Shown piece after piece: positions 17,857 through 25,997 of a stretch of 64,000 nucleotides of DNA. A model generated the notes under the pieces. It made no database searches. It was not told the origin of the DNA and saw nothing but the letters and a program-made list of their open reading frames with translations. Each line of letters begins with the position of its first letter. Position 1 is the first letter of the stretch. This DNA is from Thalassotalea sp. (GTDB lineage: Bacteria; Pseudomonadota; Gammaproteobacteria; Enterobacterales; Alteromonadaceae), in assembly GCA_029237915.1 (NCBI GenBank), contig JAQWHD010000032.1, positions 62,001 to 126,000 of the forward strand, read 5' to 3'. A program made the position numbers and the translations under genes.

Positions 17857-18429
17857 ATGAAAAAAACTATTATTGCACTAGCTATATCTACTTTATTAAT
17901 ACCAACAGGCTATGCTGCAAACCTAAAGGATTCGGTTCCAGAAGCAAAAACTAAACTCGAACAATTCAGTGCGAAAACTGGTGTTGTAATGATTCGTGGT
18001 TTCCATAAAATTGGCTCTATACAGGGGTTGTATAGTACTTCGGTCAATGTTCAGGCTAAAGAGTTTACTAACGTTACTGATGGTACTAAACAGTATGGGA
18101 TTACAATTGAAGCATTCAAGGAAAATGGAAAATATGACAAAGATCATACTTCTTTTATCGATTATGATGAGATTGACTCATTAATTGAAGGCATTAACTA
18201 TATTACTAAAGTAAAGCCAGACGTAACAAAGCTTGAAGACTTTCAAGCTGACTATAAAACCAAAGGTGATTTGAAAATTTCAACTTTTAGTTCTGGTACA
18301 AAAATTATGTCCGCGATCACAAGCGGTAACATTGGTGGTGTAGCTGCTTATTTTAATATCGAAGATCTTGCTAAAGTTAAAGATGTAATTCTTAAAGCAA
18401 AAGCTAAGATTGAAGAAGTAAAATCATAA
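17857..18429 (+). CDS. Secreted protein of unknown function, probable integron gene cassette
   Basis: I do not recognise the family. The 190-residue product starts with a clear signal peptide (MKKTIIALAISTLLIPTGYA). I use the ATG at 17857 because AAGGA abuts an ATG at 17851 but lies six bases before this one. The mature part is lysine-rich, has no cysteine, and ends in a charged helix (LAKVKDVILKAKAKIEEVK). The stop codon overlaps the first base-pairing element of an attC-like site at 18424-18515, exactly as in integron gene cassettes, which suggests this gene arrived as a cassette. No integrase is in the window. Confidence 0.75.
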   Translation: MKKTIIALAISTLLIPTGYAANLKDSVPEAKTKLEQFSAKTGVVMIRGFHKIGSIQGLYSTSVNVQAKEFTNVTDGTKQYGITIEAFKENGKYDKDHTSFIDYDEIDSLIEGINYITKVKPDVTKLEDFQADYKTKGDLKISTFSSGTKIMSAITSGNIGGVAAYFNIEDLAKVKDVILKAKAKIEEVKS

Positions 18430-18515
18430 CAAGTTGCTACAACGGACATGTACAGTTTGCTCGCGTTTCGCGCATTTTAGCAAATTGTACTTAGCCGCTG
18501 AGCAATGCGTTAACG
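18424..18515 (+). other. attC-like integron recombination site
   Basis: The segment folds as an attC site does. Outer TAAC (18427-18430) pairs with GTTA (18509-18512). After a 3-base spacer on each side, TTGCT (18434-18438) pairs with AGCAA (18501-18505). CGG (18443-18445) pairs with CCG (18495-18497). GTACAGTTTGCT pairs with AGCAAATTGTAC with one wobble, and the tip is CGCG-TTT-CGCG. The outer core ends GCGTTAACG. It follows the stop codon of the upstream gene with no gap. Pairing was done by eye. Confidence 0.75.
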
Positions 18516-18820
18516 ACTGGCGGGTTATGGCACTTTTCAGACCATCAGCACGTTCAAGGAGGTCCCGTATCTCGCTTTGGCTCGTACAGGATGACGGTGT
18601 ACTTTCTCTACTTCCGTTTGTGGCACAAAATGCTCGTTCGAGTCACTCAAAACTGATGGAGATTCCATCCAAAAGCATGATGGAATGACGGAGTACTTTT
18701 TCTAATTTCATATGACACTGAATGGCATAAAATGCTCATTCGAGCCTCTTCTAAACTGCGGGAGGTTCTGTCCAAAAGTATGACGGAATAACCGGGCTTT
18801 TTAACTGACTATGAAATAAC
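18511..18820 (+). repeat. Degenerate ~100-bp tandem REP-like units
   Basis: Two clear units start at 18622 (GGCACAAAATGCTCGTTCGA) and 18724 (GGCATAAAATGCTCATTCGA), 102 bp apart. A more decayed unit precedes them (from about 18530). Unit 18622 contains the palindrome ATTCCATC...GATGGAAT within GATTCC...GGAATGACGGAG, like REP elements. An inverted copy is at 12914-13062, so the accessory genes between are bracketed by inverted repeats. The segment CAGCACGTTC recurs at 18546 and 18842. Confidence 0.8.
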
Positions 18821-19047
18821 TGCAATTGTCACTAGGACCCTCAGCACGTTCCATAAGATTGCGGCCCCGACACTTTCTCCTCGATAATTGCTCCTGCATT
18901 ATTCTACCTACATACATCCTGTATTAGTGCAGTGTTCTGATAAGTTGCGTCCATGCAACGATTCGGCACAATGACGCAGCTTATTTATACTTCAGTCACG
19001 GGAACTAACCACTCTACTTAACTCCATCATACAACCCTTCAATGCGA
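18516..19047. other. Repeat-filled gap before ntrC
   Basis: About 530 bp of degenerate repeats and non-coding DNA after the attC-like site, running up to the ntrC stop. The frame at 18434-18688 reads through attC and repeats and is not a gene. No clear terminator for ntrC was found here. Confidence 0.6.
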
Positions 19048-20448
19048 TTACTCTTGTAGCTCTTTCAGCTTTCTGGTTAATGTATTTCTACCCCAACCGA
19101 GCTTTTTAGCCGCTTCTTGTTTATGACCATGGGTAAAGTTAAGTGCTCTGTCTAAACAAATCTTTTCAAACTCAGGTAGTGCCGTTGATAAAATATCACT
19201 TGAACCTTGATTGAGCTGTTCATCTATCCACGTTGATAATTGTGACTTCCAGCTTCCTTGGCTTACGTGGTTTGATACTTTAACCGAGGATAGCTCTTCG
19301 GGTAAATCATCAACTAAAATTTCTTGGCCACTTGCCATTACGGTTAAATAACGACAAGTATTTTCTAATTGCCTAACGTTGCCTGGCCATTCACAGCGCT
19401 GCATAAACTTAATAGCATCTTTAGAAATACTCTTAACATCAACACCTAATTCATTAGCAGCATGATTTAAAAAATGTTTGGTGAGCTGTTCAATGTCTTC
19501 TTTACGCTCGGTTAAACTAGGTAAGTGAATACGGATAACATTAAGGCGGTGAAATAAATCTTCACGAAAATCACCTTGCTGTACTCTGTCTTCAAGATTT
19601 TGGTGAGTCGCGGCAATTATCCTTACATCAACTTTAATTGGGTTGTGCCCGCCAACACGATAAAATTGCCCATCGGCTAACACTCGTAATAAACGAGTTT
19701 GTACATCAAGTGGCATATCGCCAATTTCATCAAGAAATAATGTACCGCCATGGGCTTGTTCAAAACGTCCTTGGCGAACAGAATTTGCGCCCGTAAATGC
19801 ACCTTTCTCATGGCCAAATAATTCCGACTCTATTAAGTCTTTCGGGATAGCAGCCATGTTTAATGGAATAAATGGTAGGTTTTTTCTCGTGCTGTGCAAA
19901 TGCAAGGCATGCGCTACTAGCTCTTTACCAGTGCCAGATTCACCATTAATCAGCACACTAATGCTAGAGCGTGATAATCGCCCAATTGCACGAAACACTT
20001 CTTGCATAGCTGGTGCTTCACCAATTATACCAACGCCATTTTCTTTATTAACTACCTTGGTCTTTTTCGCTTGTTGTTCTTGGGCATGCGTAAGCGCACG
20101 CTTGGTTAATGACAAGGCTTCATCAATATCAAATGGCTTAGGCAGGTACTCAAAAGCGCCGCCTTGATAAGCATTAACTGCACTATCTAAATCAGAATGA
20201 GCAGTCATTATAATTACGGGTAATTCAGGATATGAAGAATTAATTATGCCGAGTAATGTCATGCCATCCATTTTAGGCATACGTATATCAGAGATAATCA
20301 CCTGTGGTTGACTCACTTCTAAGGCCGCTAAAAGATCGTCAGCATTACTAAACGAAACACTTGATATATTGGCACCCTTTAATGCTCGCTCTAATACCCA
20401 TCTGATCGAGCTGTCATCATCAACAATCCAAACTTGTTCTGCATTCAT
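19048..20448 (-). CDS. ntrC: NtrC, nitrogen regulation response regulator (sigma-54 activator)
   Basis: A 466-residue NtrC (GlnG). The receiver domain has phospho-acceptor D54 and K104. The AAA+ sigma-54 interaction domain carries Walker A GESGTGKE (169-176) and the GAFTGA loop (216-221) that contacts sigma-54. The C-terminus is a Fis-type helix-turn-helix (EAAKKLGWGRNTLTRKLKEL). Phosphorylated by NtrB under nitrogen limitation, it activates glnA and other promoters. Its start overlaps the ntrB stop by 4 bp (ATGA), so the pair is coupled. NtrC-type boxes occur upstream of glnA and over the ntrB start. Confidence 0.97.
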   Translation of the reverse strand: MNAEQVWIVDDDSSIRWVLERALKGANISSVSFSNADDLLAALEVSQPQVIISDIRMPKMDGMTLLGIINSSYPELPVIIMTAHSDLDSAVNAYQGGAFEYLPKPFDIDEALSLTKRALTHAQEQQAKKTKVVNKENGVGIIGEAPAMQEVFRAIGRLSRSSISVLINGESGTGKELVAHALHLHSTRKNLPFIPLNMAAIPKDLIESELFGHEKGAFTGANSVRQGRFEQAHGGTLFLDEIGDMPLDVQTRLLRVLADGQFYRVGGHNPIKVDVRIIAATHQNLEDRVQQGDFREDLFHRLNVIRIHLPSLTERKEDIEQLTKHFLNHAANELGVDVKSISKDAIKFMQRCEWPGNVRQLENTCRYLTVMASGQEILVDDLPEELSSVKVSNHVSQGSWKSQLSTWIDEQLNQGSSDILSTALPEFEKICLDRALNFTHGHKQEAAKKLGWGRNTLTRKLKELQE

Positions 20449-21542
20449 GGTAAGTTTCTCTTCGGTAAAGGTAATAAAATATTAAATTGGGTGTGTCCAG
20501 GGTAGCTGTGGCACGATAACTTACCTTGGTGTTGATGGATTAATGTTTGCGCAATAGATAGCCCCAAGCCAGTTCCATCTGCTCGTCCGGATACCATAGG
20601 ATAAAAAATAGTATCTTGGATATGTGGTGGTATGCCAGGGCCGTTATCAATGATTGATAATTTAACCGCTAACCTGACATGCTCGCCATTGATCGTTTGA
20701 TTTGTTGCAATGCGAGTTTTTAATGTGATTTGACCATTTTCATCAAGTACCTGAGTTGCATTACGTATAATATTGAGTAAGGTTTGTTGTAGCTTTTCTG
20801 TGTCTATTTCCATATCAGGGATAGAAGGGTCATAATCACGAATGAGTTTAATGCCTTTCTCGTTATCCATGCTTACTAACTGGAAGACTTTTTCCATGAC
20901 TTCATGAATGTTATGCATTTCAAGTACGGGCATTTGGTTTGGTCCGAGCAATCTATCGACTAAGTTAGTTAGCCTGTCAGCTTGTTCAATGATCATTGTG
21001 GTGAACTCTTGCTGATCATTATTTAGCTCTCTATGCAGTAATTGTGCTGCACCTCTTAAGCCGCCTAATGGATTTTTAATTTCATGAGCCAAACCCTTAA
21101 TTAAGTCTCTTGCTGCTTCCCATTGCTGTTCTTGAAATACTTCAGCACTAATTTCTTTTTGTTTATCAATCTGAGTACATTCAAGTAGCACATGTTTTTC
21201 ATCGTTATAAAACATAACTGAAGCGGTTACTTCTAAAGTTTTATGTTGATTTTCTATAAACTCCAACACCACTTCCGAGTCAGTGAAGTCTTGGCCGGTT
21301 GCTATTATCTGTTGCAACCGCTCAGGGGTAATACTGCAATGATTAAAAATTTCTAGGAAAGGTTGGTTATGTAAGCGGTTTAAGCTGCGGGAAAACATTG
21401 CTTCTGCAGCAGAATTTAGATATTGGATGGCTAGGTTTTGATCGAGTACAACCAAAGCGGTAACCATTTGCGAGGCTAAATGCTGAGAAAAGGCGAGCTT
21501 AATGTCTTTTAAATTAACGTTTGTAAACAACTTGATCTCCAT
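20445..21542 (-). CDS. ntrB: NtrB, nitrogen regulation sensor kinase
   Basis: A cytosolic histidine kinase/phosphatase (GlnL) with an N-terminal PAS domain, an H-box GLAHEIKNPLGGLRGAAQLL (H153 from this start) and a C-terminal ATPase domain with DNGPGIP and GRADGTGLGLSIA. It phosphorylates NtrC and is controlled by PII. The start is uncertain: an ATG at 21563 would add seven residues (MAHQNGA), but those codons overlap a perfect NtrC palindrome, so I prefer the ATG at 21542. Neither has a strong ribosome site. It lies between the DUF4124 gene and ntrC, as is common in gammaproteobacteria. Confidence 0.93.
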   Translation of the reverse strand: MEIKLFTNVNLKDIKLAFSQHLASQMVTALVVLDQNLAIQYLNSAAEAMFSRSLNRLHNQPFLEIFNHCSITPERLQQIIATGQDFTDSEVVLEFIENQHKTLEVTASVMFYNDEKHVLLECTQIDKQKEISAEVFQEQQWEAARDLIKGLAHEIKNPLGGLRGAAQLLHRELNNDQQEFTTMIIEQADRLTNLVDRLLGPNQMPVLEMHNIHEVMEKVFQLVSMDNEKGIKLIRDYDPSIPDMEIDTEKLQQTLLNIIRNATQVLDENGQITLKTRIATNQTINGEHVRLAVKLSIIDNGPGIPPHIQDTIFYPMVSGRADGTGLGLSIAQTLIHQHQGKLSCHSYPGHTQFNILLPLPKRNLP

Positions 21543-21559
21543 CGCACCGTTTTGGTGCG
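21543..21559. promoter_or_regulatory. NtrC-binding palindrome over the ntrB translation start
   Basis: CGCACC-GTTTT-GGTGCG has perfect 6-bp arms that match the NtrC box (GCACC-N5-GGTGC). It sits immediately upstream of the ntrB ATG at 21542. No sigma-54 promoter is seen beside it, so the likely role is NtrC autorepression of ntrBC, as known for the glnL operator of enteric bacteria. Confidence 0.8.
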
Positions 21560-21618
21560 CCATTTATTTCAGTGTAATAAATAGTTAGGTGTTTTGCACC
21601 TAAATAGAGAAAATGAGA

Positions 21619-22131
21619 CTAATTCACTCTTGAACGATGCAAATATACGGTTCTTTCTTTAGAGGATGCAATTATCTTGCCTTGATTGTTAATTAGTTCT
21701 AATTTTATTTTATGTTCGCCGCGATCTACGTCTCTTAAGATAAATACTGAGCGGGTTTGGGGTTCGCCATGGATAGCGCCGTTCATAATTAATCTTACTT
21801 TAAAGCCTCGTTTAAACACCGGAGCTACGCGCCCTGAGATGTAAATAGAGCCTGAATTGTCACGTATTGTGGCATGGTCTTCTGGTTGGGTGATTTCTAC
21901 TTGATATTCTTCAGTGATTACTCTTGGTGTTATATCTAAGACAGAGGTATCTACAGAAGTAATAATGGTTTGTTTATTACTAACTTCTATTTCTTCAGCT
22001 CCCGCTTTTGGGCTATCTGAAAAAACAAGGTCACCACTTGCATTGCGCCATACATAAACCTTACTTGAAGCAGCTAAAACAGGTGCAAGCAAAGATAATA
22101 GTAGTATTGCAAAGATAGAATATCTAAACAT
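21619..22131 (-). CDS. DUF4124 periplasmic protein between glnA and ntrB
   Basis: A 170-residue exported protein with a signal peptide (cleavage after VLA, about residue 20) followed by a DUF4124 segment (VYVWRNASGDLVFSDSPKAGAEEIEV). The second half (about 75-165) looks like a beta-sandwich, with ITQPEDHATIRDNSGSIYISGRV followed by VRLIMNGAIHG. Its function is unknown. Proteins of this type are often found between glnA and ntrB in gammaproteobacteria, but a link to nitrogen control has not been shown and the periplasmic location makes a direct one unlikely. Confidence 0.82.
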   Translation of the reverse strand: MFRYSIFAILLLSLLAPVLAASSKVYVWRNASGDLVFSDSPKAGAEEIEVSNKQTIITSVDTSVLDITPRVITEEYQVEITQPEDHATIRDNSGSIYISGRVAPVFKRGFKVRLIMNGAIHGEPQTRSVFILRDVDRGEHKIKLELINNQGKIIASSKERTVYLHRSRVN

Positions 22132-22240
22132 TCGGGTTCAATTTTCCTTTTTTAAAACCGTTACTTAATAATTTAACTAAATATTAACGGTTTCGCTAGT
22201 TATTAATGAAAATCATTTGCTTCAATTTAGTTTTAATTAA

Positions 22241-22264
22241 TAAAAAGCCCGCATAAAGCGGGCT
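22241..22264 (-). terminator. Intrinsic terminator of glnA
   Basis: On the minus strand AGCCCGC / GCGGGCT with a 5-base loop is followed by TTTTTATTAA. It lies about 25 bp after the glnA stop and would separate glnA from the DUF4124-ntrBC genes. Confidence 0.9.
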
Positions 22265-22288
22265 CAGAATAATTTATGTTACTAAAGC

Positions 22289-23695
22289 TTATACGCTGTA
22301 GTACATATCAAACTCAACTGGGTGAGTAGACATGTTAAGTCTTTCAACTTCTTCACGTTTTAAACCAATGTAAGCGTTGATCATATCGATATCCATAACA
22401 CCACCAGCAGTTAAGAAGTCAGTATCGGCTTCTAAACTATCTAAAGCTTCTTCTAATGAAGAACATACTTGTGGAATTGCTGCTGCTTCTTCAGCTGGAA
22501 GGTCGTATAAATCTTTATCCATAGCATCGCCAGGGTGGATTTTGTTTTTGATACCGTCAAGGCCAGCCATAAGCATAGCAGTGAAACCTAAGTAAGGGTT
22601 CATTGTTGGATCAGGGAAACGAACTTCGATACGCATTGCTTTTGGAGTCGGAACAATTGGAATACGAATAGACGCTGAGCGGTTACGTGCAGAGTAAGCA
22701 AGCATTACCGGTGCTTCAAAACCAGGCACAAGACGTTTGTACGAGTTAGTTGATGCGTTAGTGAAAGCATTTAATGCTTTAGCATGCTTGATGATACCAC
22801 CAATGTAGTAAAGTGCATCTTGCGATAAACCGCCGTATTGGTCGCCAGAGAACAAGTTAACACCGTCTTTAGCTAAAGATTGATGAACGTGCATACCAGT
22901 ACCGTTATCACCAACTAGTGGCTTAGGCATAAATGTAGCTGTTTTACCGTAAGCGTGAGCTACGTTATGAACAACATACTTATAAATTTGTACTTCATCG
23001 GCTTTCTTAACCATAGTGTTAAAGCGACAAGCGATTTCGTTTTGACCAGCTGTTGCTACTTCATGGTGATGTGCTTCAACAACTAAGCCCATGTCTTCCA
23101 TTACTAAACACATAGCTGAACGTAAATCTTGTGATGAATCAACAGGAGATGTTGGGAAGTAACCACCTTTAACACCAGGACGATGTCCCATGTTGCCGCC
23201 ATCGTATTCAGTACCTGAATTCCAACAAGCTTCTTTATCATCAATTTTGTAGAACGAACCAGACATACCAGTATCGAAACGAACGTCATCAAATACGAAG
23301 AACTCAGGCTCTGGACCAATTAATACTGTATCAGCAATACCGGTAGAACGCATGTACGCTTCAGCACGATTAGCAACTGAACGAGGGTCACGGCTGTAAC
23401 CTTGCATAGTTGCTGGTTCAACGATGTCACAACGTAAGTTTAGTGTTGATTCTTCAGTGAACGGGTCCATAACTGCAGTAGATGCATCTGGCATCATAAC
23501 CATGTCAGATTCGTTAATGCCTTTCCAGCCTTGAATTGAAGAGCCATCGAACATTTTACCGTCTTCAAAAAAATCTTCATCTACTTGATGGTGAGGAATT
23601 GAAACGTGTTGTTCTTTACCTTTTGAGTCAGTAAAACGTAAATCAACGAACTTAACGTCGTTTTCTTTGATTAAATCTAAAACTGCTTGTGACAT
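22289..23695 (-). CDS. glnA: Glutamine synthetase type I
   Basis: A 468-residue GSI-beta that makes glutamine from glutamate and ammonia. Conserved parts include the early [23 protein letters not shown], the ATP-binding [11 protein letters not shown] and the adenylylation loop [10 protein letters not shown] with its tyrosine. The ATG at 23695 is chosen because GGAG lies seven bases upstream; a TTG at 23707 would add four residues and use the ribosome site as codons. Transcription appears to come from a sigma-54 promoter at 23760-23776 with two NtrC sites upstream, so nitrogen limitation should induce it. Confidence 0.98.
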   Translation of the reverse strand: MSQAVLDLIKENDVKFVDLRFTDSKGKEQHVSIPHHQVDEDFFEDGKMFDGSSIQGWKGINESDMVMMPDASTAVMDPFTEESTLNLRCDIVEPATMQGYSRDPRSVANRAEAYMRSTGIADTVLIGPEPEFFVFDDVRFDTGMSGSFYKIDDKEACWNSGTEYDGGNMGHRPGVKGGYFPTSPVDSSQDLRSAMCLVMEDMGLVVEAHHHEVATAGQNEIACRFNTMVKKADEVQIYKYVVHNVAHAYGKTATFMPKPLVGDNGTGMHVHQSLAKDGVNLFSGDQYGGLSQDALYYIGGIIKHAKALNAFTNASTNSYKRLVPGFEAPVMLAYSARNRSASIRIPIVPTPKAMRIEVRFPDPTMNPYLGFTAMLMAGLDGIKNKIHPGDAMDKDLYDLPAEEAAAIPQVCSSLEEALDSLEADTDFLTAGGVMDIDMINAYIGLKREEVERLNMSTHPVEFDMYYSV

Positions 23696-23759
23696 GAACG
23701 TCTCCAAAATTTCTGCAGGTTAATAATAAAAATGTAAAACATTTACTTGTCATCTATTA

Positions 23760-23776
23760 AGCTAGAACTGTGCCAA
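23760..23776 (-). promoter_or_regulatory. Sigma-54 promoter of glnA
   Basis: On the minus strand TTGGCAC-AGTTC-TAGCT matches the -24/-12 consensus TGGCAC-N5-TTGC, with correct GG to GC spacing and one mismatch in the -12 element. The start point would be near 23750, about 55 bp before the glnA ATG. Confidence 0.85.
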
Positions 23777-23827
23777 GATTGCAAGTGTTGATATATAAAG
23801 GATTTTATATTTCTGATAAATATCAGT

Positions 23828-23844
23828 TGCACCACTATGGTGCG
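23828..23844. promoter_or_regulatory. NtrC box 1 upstream of glnA
   Basis: TGCACC-ACTAT-GGTGCG is a near-perfect NtrC palindrome centred about 86 bp upstream of the predicted sigma-54 start point. Confidence 0.85.
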
Positions 23845-23848
23845 TATC

Positions 23849-23865
23849 TGCTTGTTTGTGGTGCG
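23849..23865. promoter_or_regulatory. NtrC box 2 upstream of glnA (weaker)
   Basis: TGCTTG-TTTGT-GGTGCG keeps a good right half and a poor left half. It is exactly 21 bp (two helical turns) from box 1, so dimers on both sites would lie on the same face of the DNA, as expected for cooperative NtrC binding. Confidence 0.65.
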
Positions 23866-24077
23866 TTATTTTTCGTTGGCGCATAGAGATACTAACCCAT
23901 AACGCTTTTAGCATCGATAGCTCATTGTTGCTTATTTCATTTACTTACTTAAGTGGTTACATAAACTGTAATAATTTTGCACATTAACTATTCTATATAG
24001 CGTAAAGAAATGTAAGTATCGGTGCGCATAAAATTAAAATGATTATTATTATAAAAAATTATTAATTGGAGTTAATC

Positions 24078-25592
24078 GTGTTCTTACCTACAAGGTTAAG
24101 TTTTAACGCTATAGTCATGTCGACATTTTTATTGATACTGTCCTTTAAATCAACGGCAAGCAGCATAGATCAAGCGGATATATATTTTCAGCAAAAACAA
24201 TATGAGTTGGCAATTAAAGAGTATATGGCGCTTGCTGACGTAGGCAATGCAAGAGCATATTATCAACTTGGTGCTATGTATTATAACGGCTATGGTATTG
24301 AAGCAAGCAGTTCAAGTGCACTTATTTGGTTTTCCTTAGCCGCAGAATATGATTTTGAAAATTCTGCCGATATTGCAACTGAGCTACTAGCGCGAGCATC
24401 CAGTGAAGACCGAGTTACGCTAATTGAGCTTATTGCTGTATTTAAAGATAAATATGGCAAAAAAGGTGTGCACAACAAGTATTTCCCCAAGATAAAAGAG
24501 TCCCTTCTAAGTGAAAAGATTGTTTTTGGCGAAGGTCAATCACTTGATTCAAGCTATGAACTTACTGATGACCTATTTCTTGAAGAAAGTGACGATTTGA
24601 TTGAGTTTGAAGGATCAGATTTTGATGATGAAGATACAACCAACGACGACCCATTTGCGAACTCGAATAAGTTAGACCTACTAATAAATAGACCTTATAT
24701 GTTAGTGGTTGATTACGACATTGAAATAGATGGTTCTCGTCGCTATTTTGAACAAGTACAAACGATTGGTAACCCCAAAAAGGGCTTAGAGGACTTATCA
24801 TATAATAACACCCTTGAACCTACATTTAAGGGCAGAAAAGTAAGCTTTATAAATCGTTCTTATGTTGGTATTGCTAATTATAATAAATTTCAGATTAGAG
24901 AAGAGTTTAATGGCTTATATTCTAAAGTAAGAAAATATGTTCGTCAGTTTGTCGATAGTGAAAATGCTAATGATCAATATGATCATGCAATAGCATTAAT
25001 TAATTTTACCTGGTTAAGTCAAGAAGAAGGGCAGGCGGAAGCTCTATTGAAAAAATCAGCAAATGCTGGCTTTGCTCCCGCTCAGTTTGAACTTGGCTTA
25101 TTATTATACCGAGAGCAAAGAGATATTAAGCTTGCTATCGAGTTAATTTCAAATGCTGCTCAGCAAGGGGTTACTCAAGCAGAATATCGTTTAGGAAAAA
25201 TTATATTAGATAGTCCTTGGGTCGTTAATGATAAAAAGAAAGCTTTATTTTGGTTAGACCTTGCCGCCCAAAAAGAGCATGTAGGGGCTATATTGAAAGC
25301 GACAAAACTTAAGTTAGTTGCCAAAGATAAATCGTTATTAGATGTGTCTGGTGCAATTGAATACTTAAACTTTTTGGAGAAGAAAGAGCAGCAAAATCCT
25401 GAATATCATTATCTACAAGCCTTAGCTCATAATAATATGCGTCCTCGTAAGCTATCTGTTGCGGTTACCTATATAAGAGAGGCAATAGCAATGGGCGAAG
25501 ATAGAGGTTGGGATACAACGCCTTGGCAAAACACATTGAAAAGGTGGACGTCAGGTGGCTCAGTTACCATTGTAGAAATAGCTGATGATTAA
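24078..25592 (+). CDS. Exported Sel1/TPR-repeat protein
   Basis: A 504-residue protein. I choose the GTG at 24078, six bases after TGGAG, giving a hydrophobic leader up to STAS; a TTG at 24066 would overlap the ribosome site. The N-terminal part has a Sel1-like pair (ARAYYQLGAMYYNGYGIE...ALIWFSLAAE). A long acidic middle (about 155-210, DDLFLEESDDLIEFEGSDFDDED) is followed by more Sel1/TPR repeats (about 320-430: APAQFELGLLLYREQ, AEYRLGKIILDSP, KKALFWLDLAAQ). Such repeats mediate protein-protein contacts; no enzymatic domain is seen. It is monocistronic, with its own terminator. Confidence 0.8.
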   Translation: MFLPTRLSFNAIVMSTFLLILSFKSTASSIDQADIYFQQKQYELAIKEYMALADVGNARAYYQLGAMYYNGYGIEASSSSALIWFSLAAEYDFENSADIATELLARASSEDRVTLIELIAVFKDKYGKKGVHNKYFPKIKESLLSEKIVFGEGQSLDSSYELTDDLFLEESDDLIEFEGSDFDDEDTTNDDPFANSNKLDLLINRPYMLVVDYDIEIDGSRRYFEQVQTIGNPKKGLEDLSYNNTLEPTFKGRKVSFINRSYVGIANYNKFQIREEFNGLYSKVRKYVRQFVDSENANDQYDHAIALINFTWLSQEEGQAEALLKKSANAGFAPAQFELGLLLYREQRDIKLAIELISNAAQQGVTQAEYRLGKIILDSPWVVNDKKKALFWLDLAAQKEHVGAILKATKLKLVAKDKSLLDVSGAIEYLNFLEKKEQQNPEYHYLQALAHNNMRPRKLSVAVTYIREAIAMGEDRGWDTTPWQNTLKRWTSGGSVTIVEIADD

Positions 25593-25997
25593 AATCTGAT
25601 ATTATCTTCTTATTGTCCACTTAATCAAATGACTAATAACATTGCTAATCTAACCTAAGTTAAGGCCAATACATTTTGTATTGGCCTTATTTTTTATGGA
25701 GGCTTAAATTTGATTTTAGTTCTGGATGCTTTACTTTCTCAGGCAAGCAGCATTTTTTATAAAAGGAATGCTTGTACCAGTTTATTCAATGAAATTATTA
25801 TAAATGTCAGTGCATTTGTAGTCGTTTAAAACGTTCACAAATGAATGTTCTTAGCTAATTTTTTGTTTAAACGCACTTAATAACATCTTAACCATACTAT
25901 TTGATTTCTTTATTTGGCTTACTACTGTATAATCCGCGCCCAAAGAAGTTTGTACAGTTATCGTACTCACTCACTCATTAATTAAAGGCTAAAGATA
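25593..25997. other. Intergenic region before bipA
   Basis: About 400 bp. It contains the terminator of the Sel1 gene and, near its right end, a perfect -10 hexamer TATAAT at 25928-25933, about 65 bp before the bipA start. No clear -35 at standard spacing and no gene are seen. Confidence 0.6.
25662..25696 (+). terminator. Intrinsic terminator after the Sel1-repeat gene
   Basis: Stem AAGGCCAATAC / GTATTGGCCTT with a 5-base loop, then ATTTTTTA. Confidence 0.88.

Larger units (their letters stand above)
23696..24077. other. Divergent control region of glnA and the Sel1-repeat gene
   Basis: About 380 bp. The minus-strand side holds the sigma-54 promoter and two NtrC boxes of glnA, listed separately. 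On the plus-strand side TGGAG at 24067-24071 is the ribosome site of the Sel1 gene. No further gene is visible. Confidence 0.7.

Noticed and set aside
18434-18688. Open frame of 84 codons on the plus strand
   Set aside because: It reads through the attC-like site and the degenerate repeats, so it is a by-product of those structures.
23104-23319. Open frame antisense or out of frame within glnA
   Set aside because: It is a shadow of the strongly conserved glnA frame. Many similar shadows elsewhere were dropped for the same reason.
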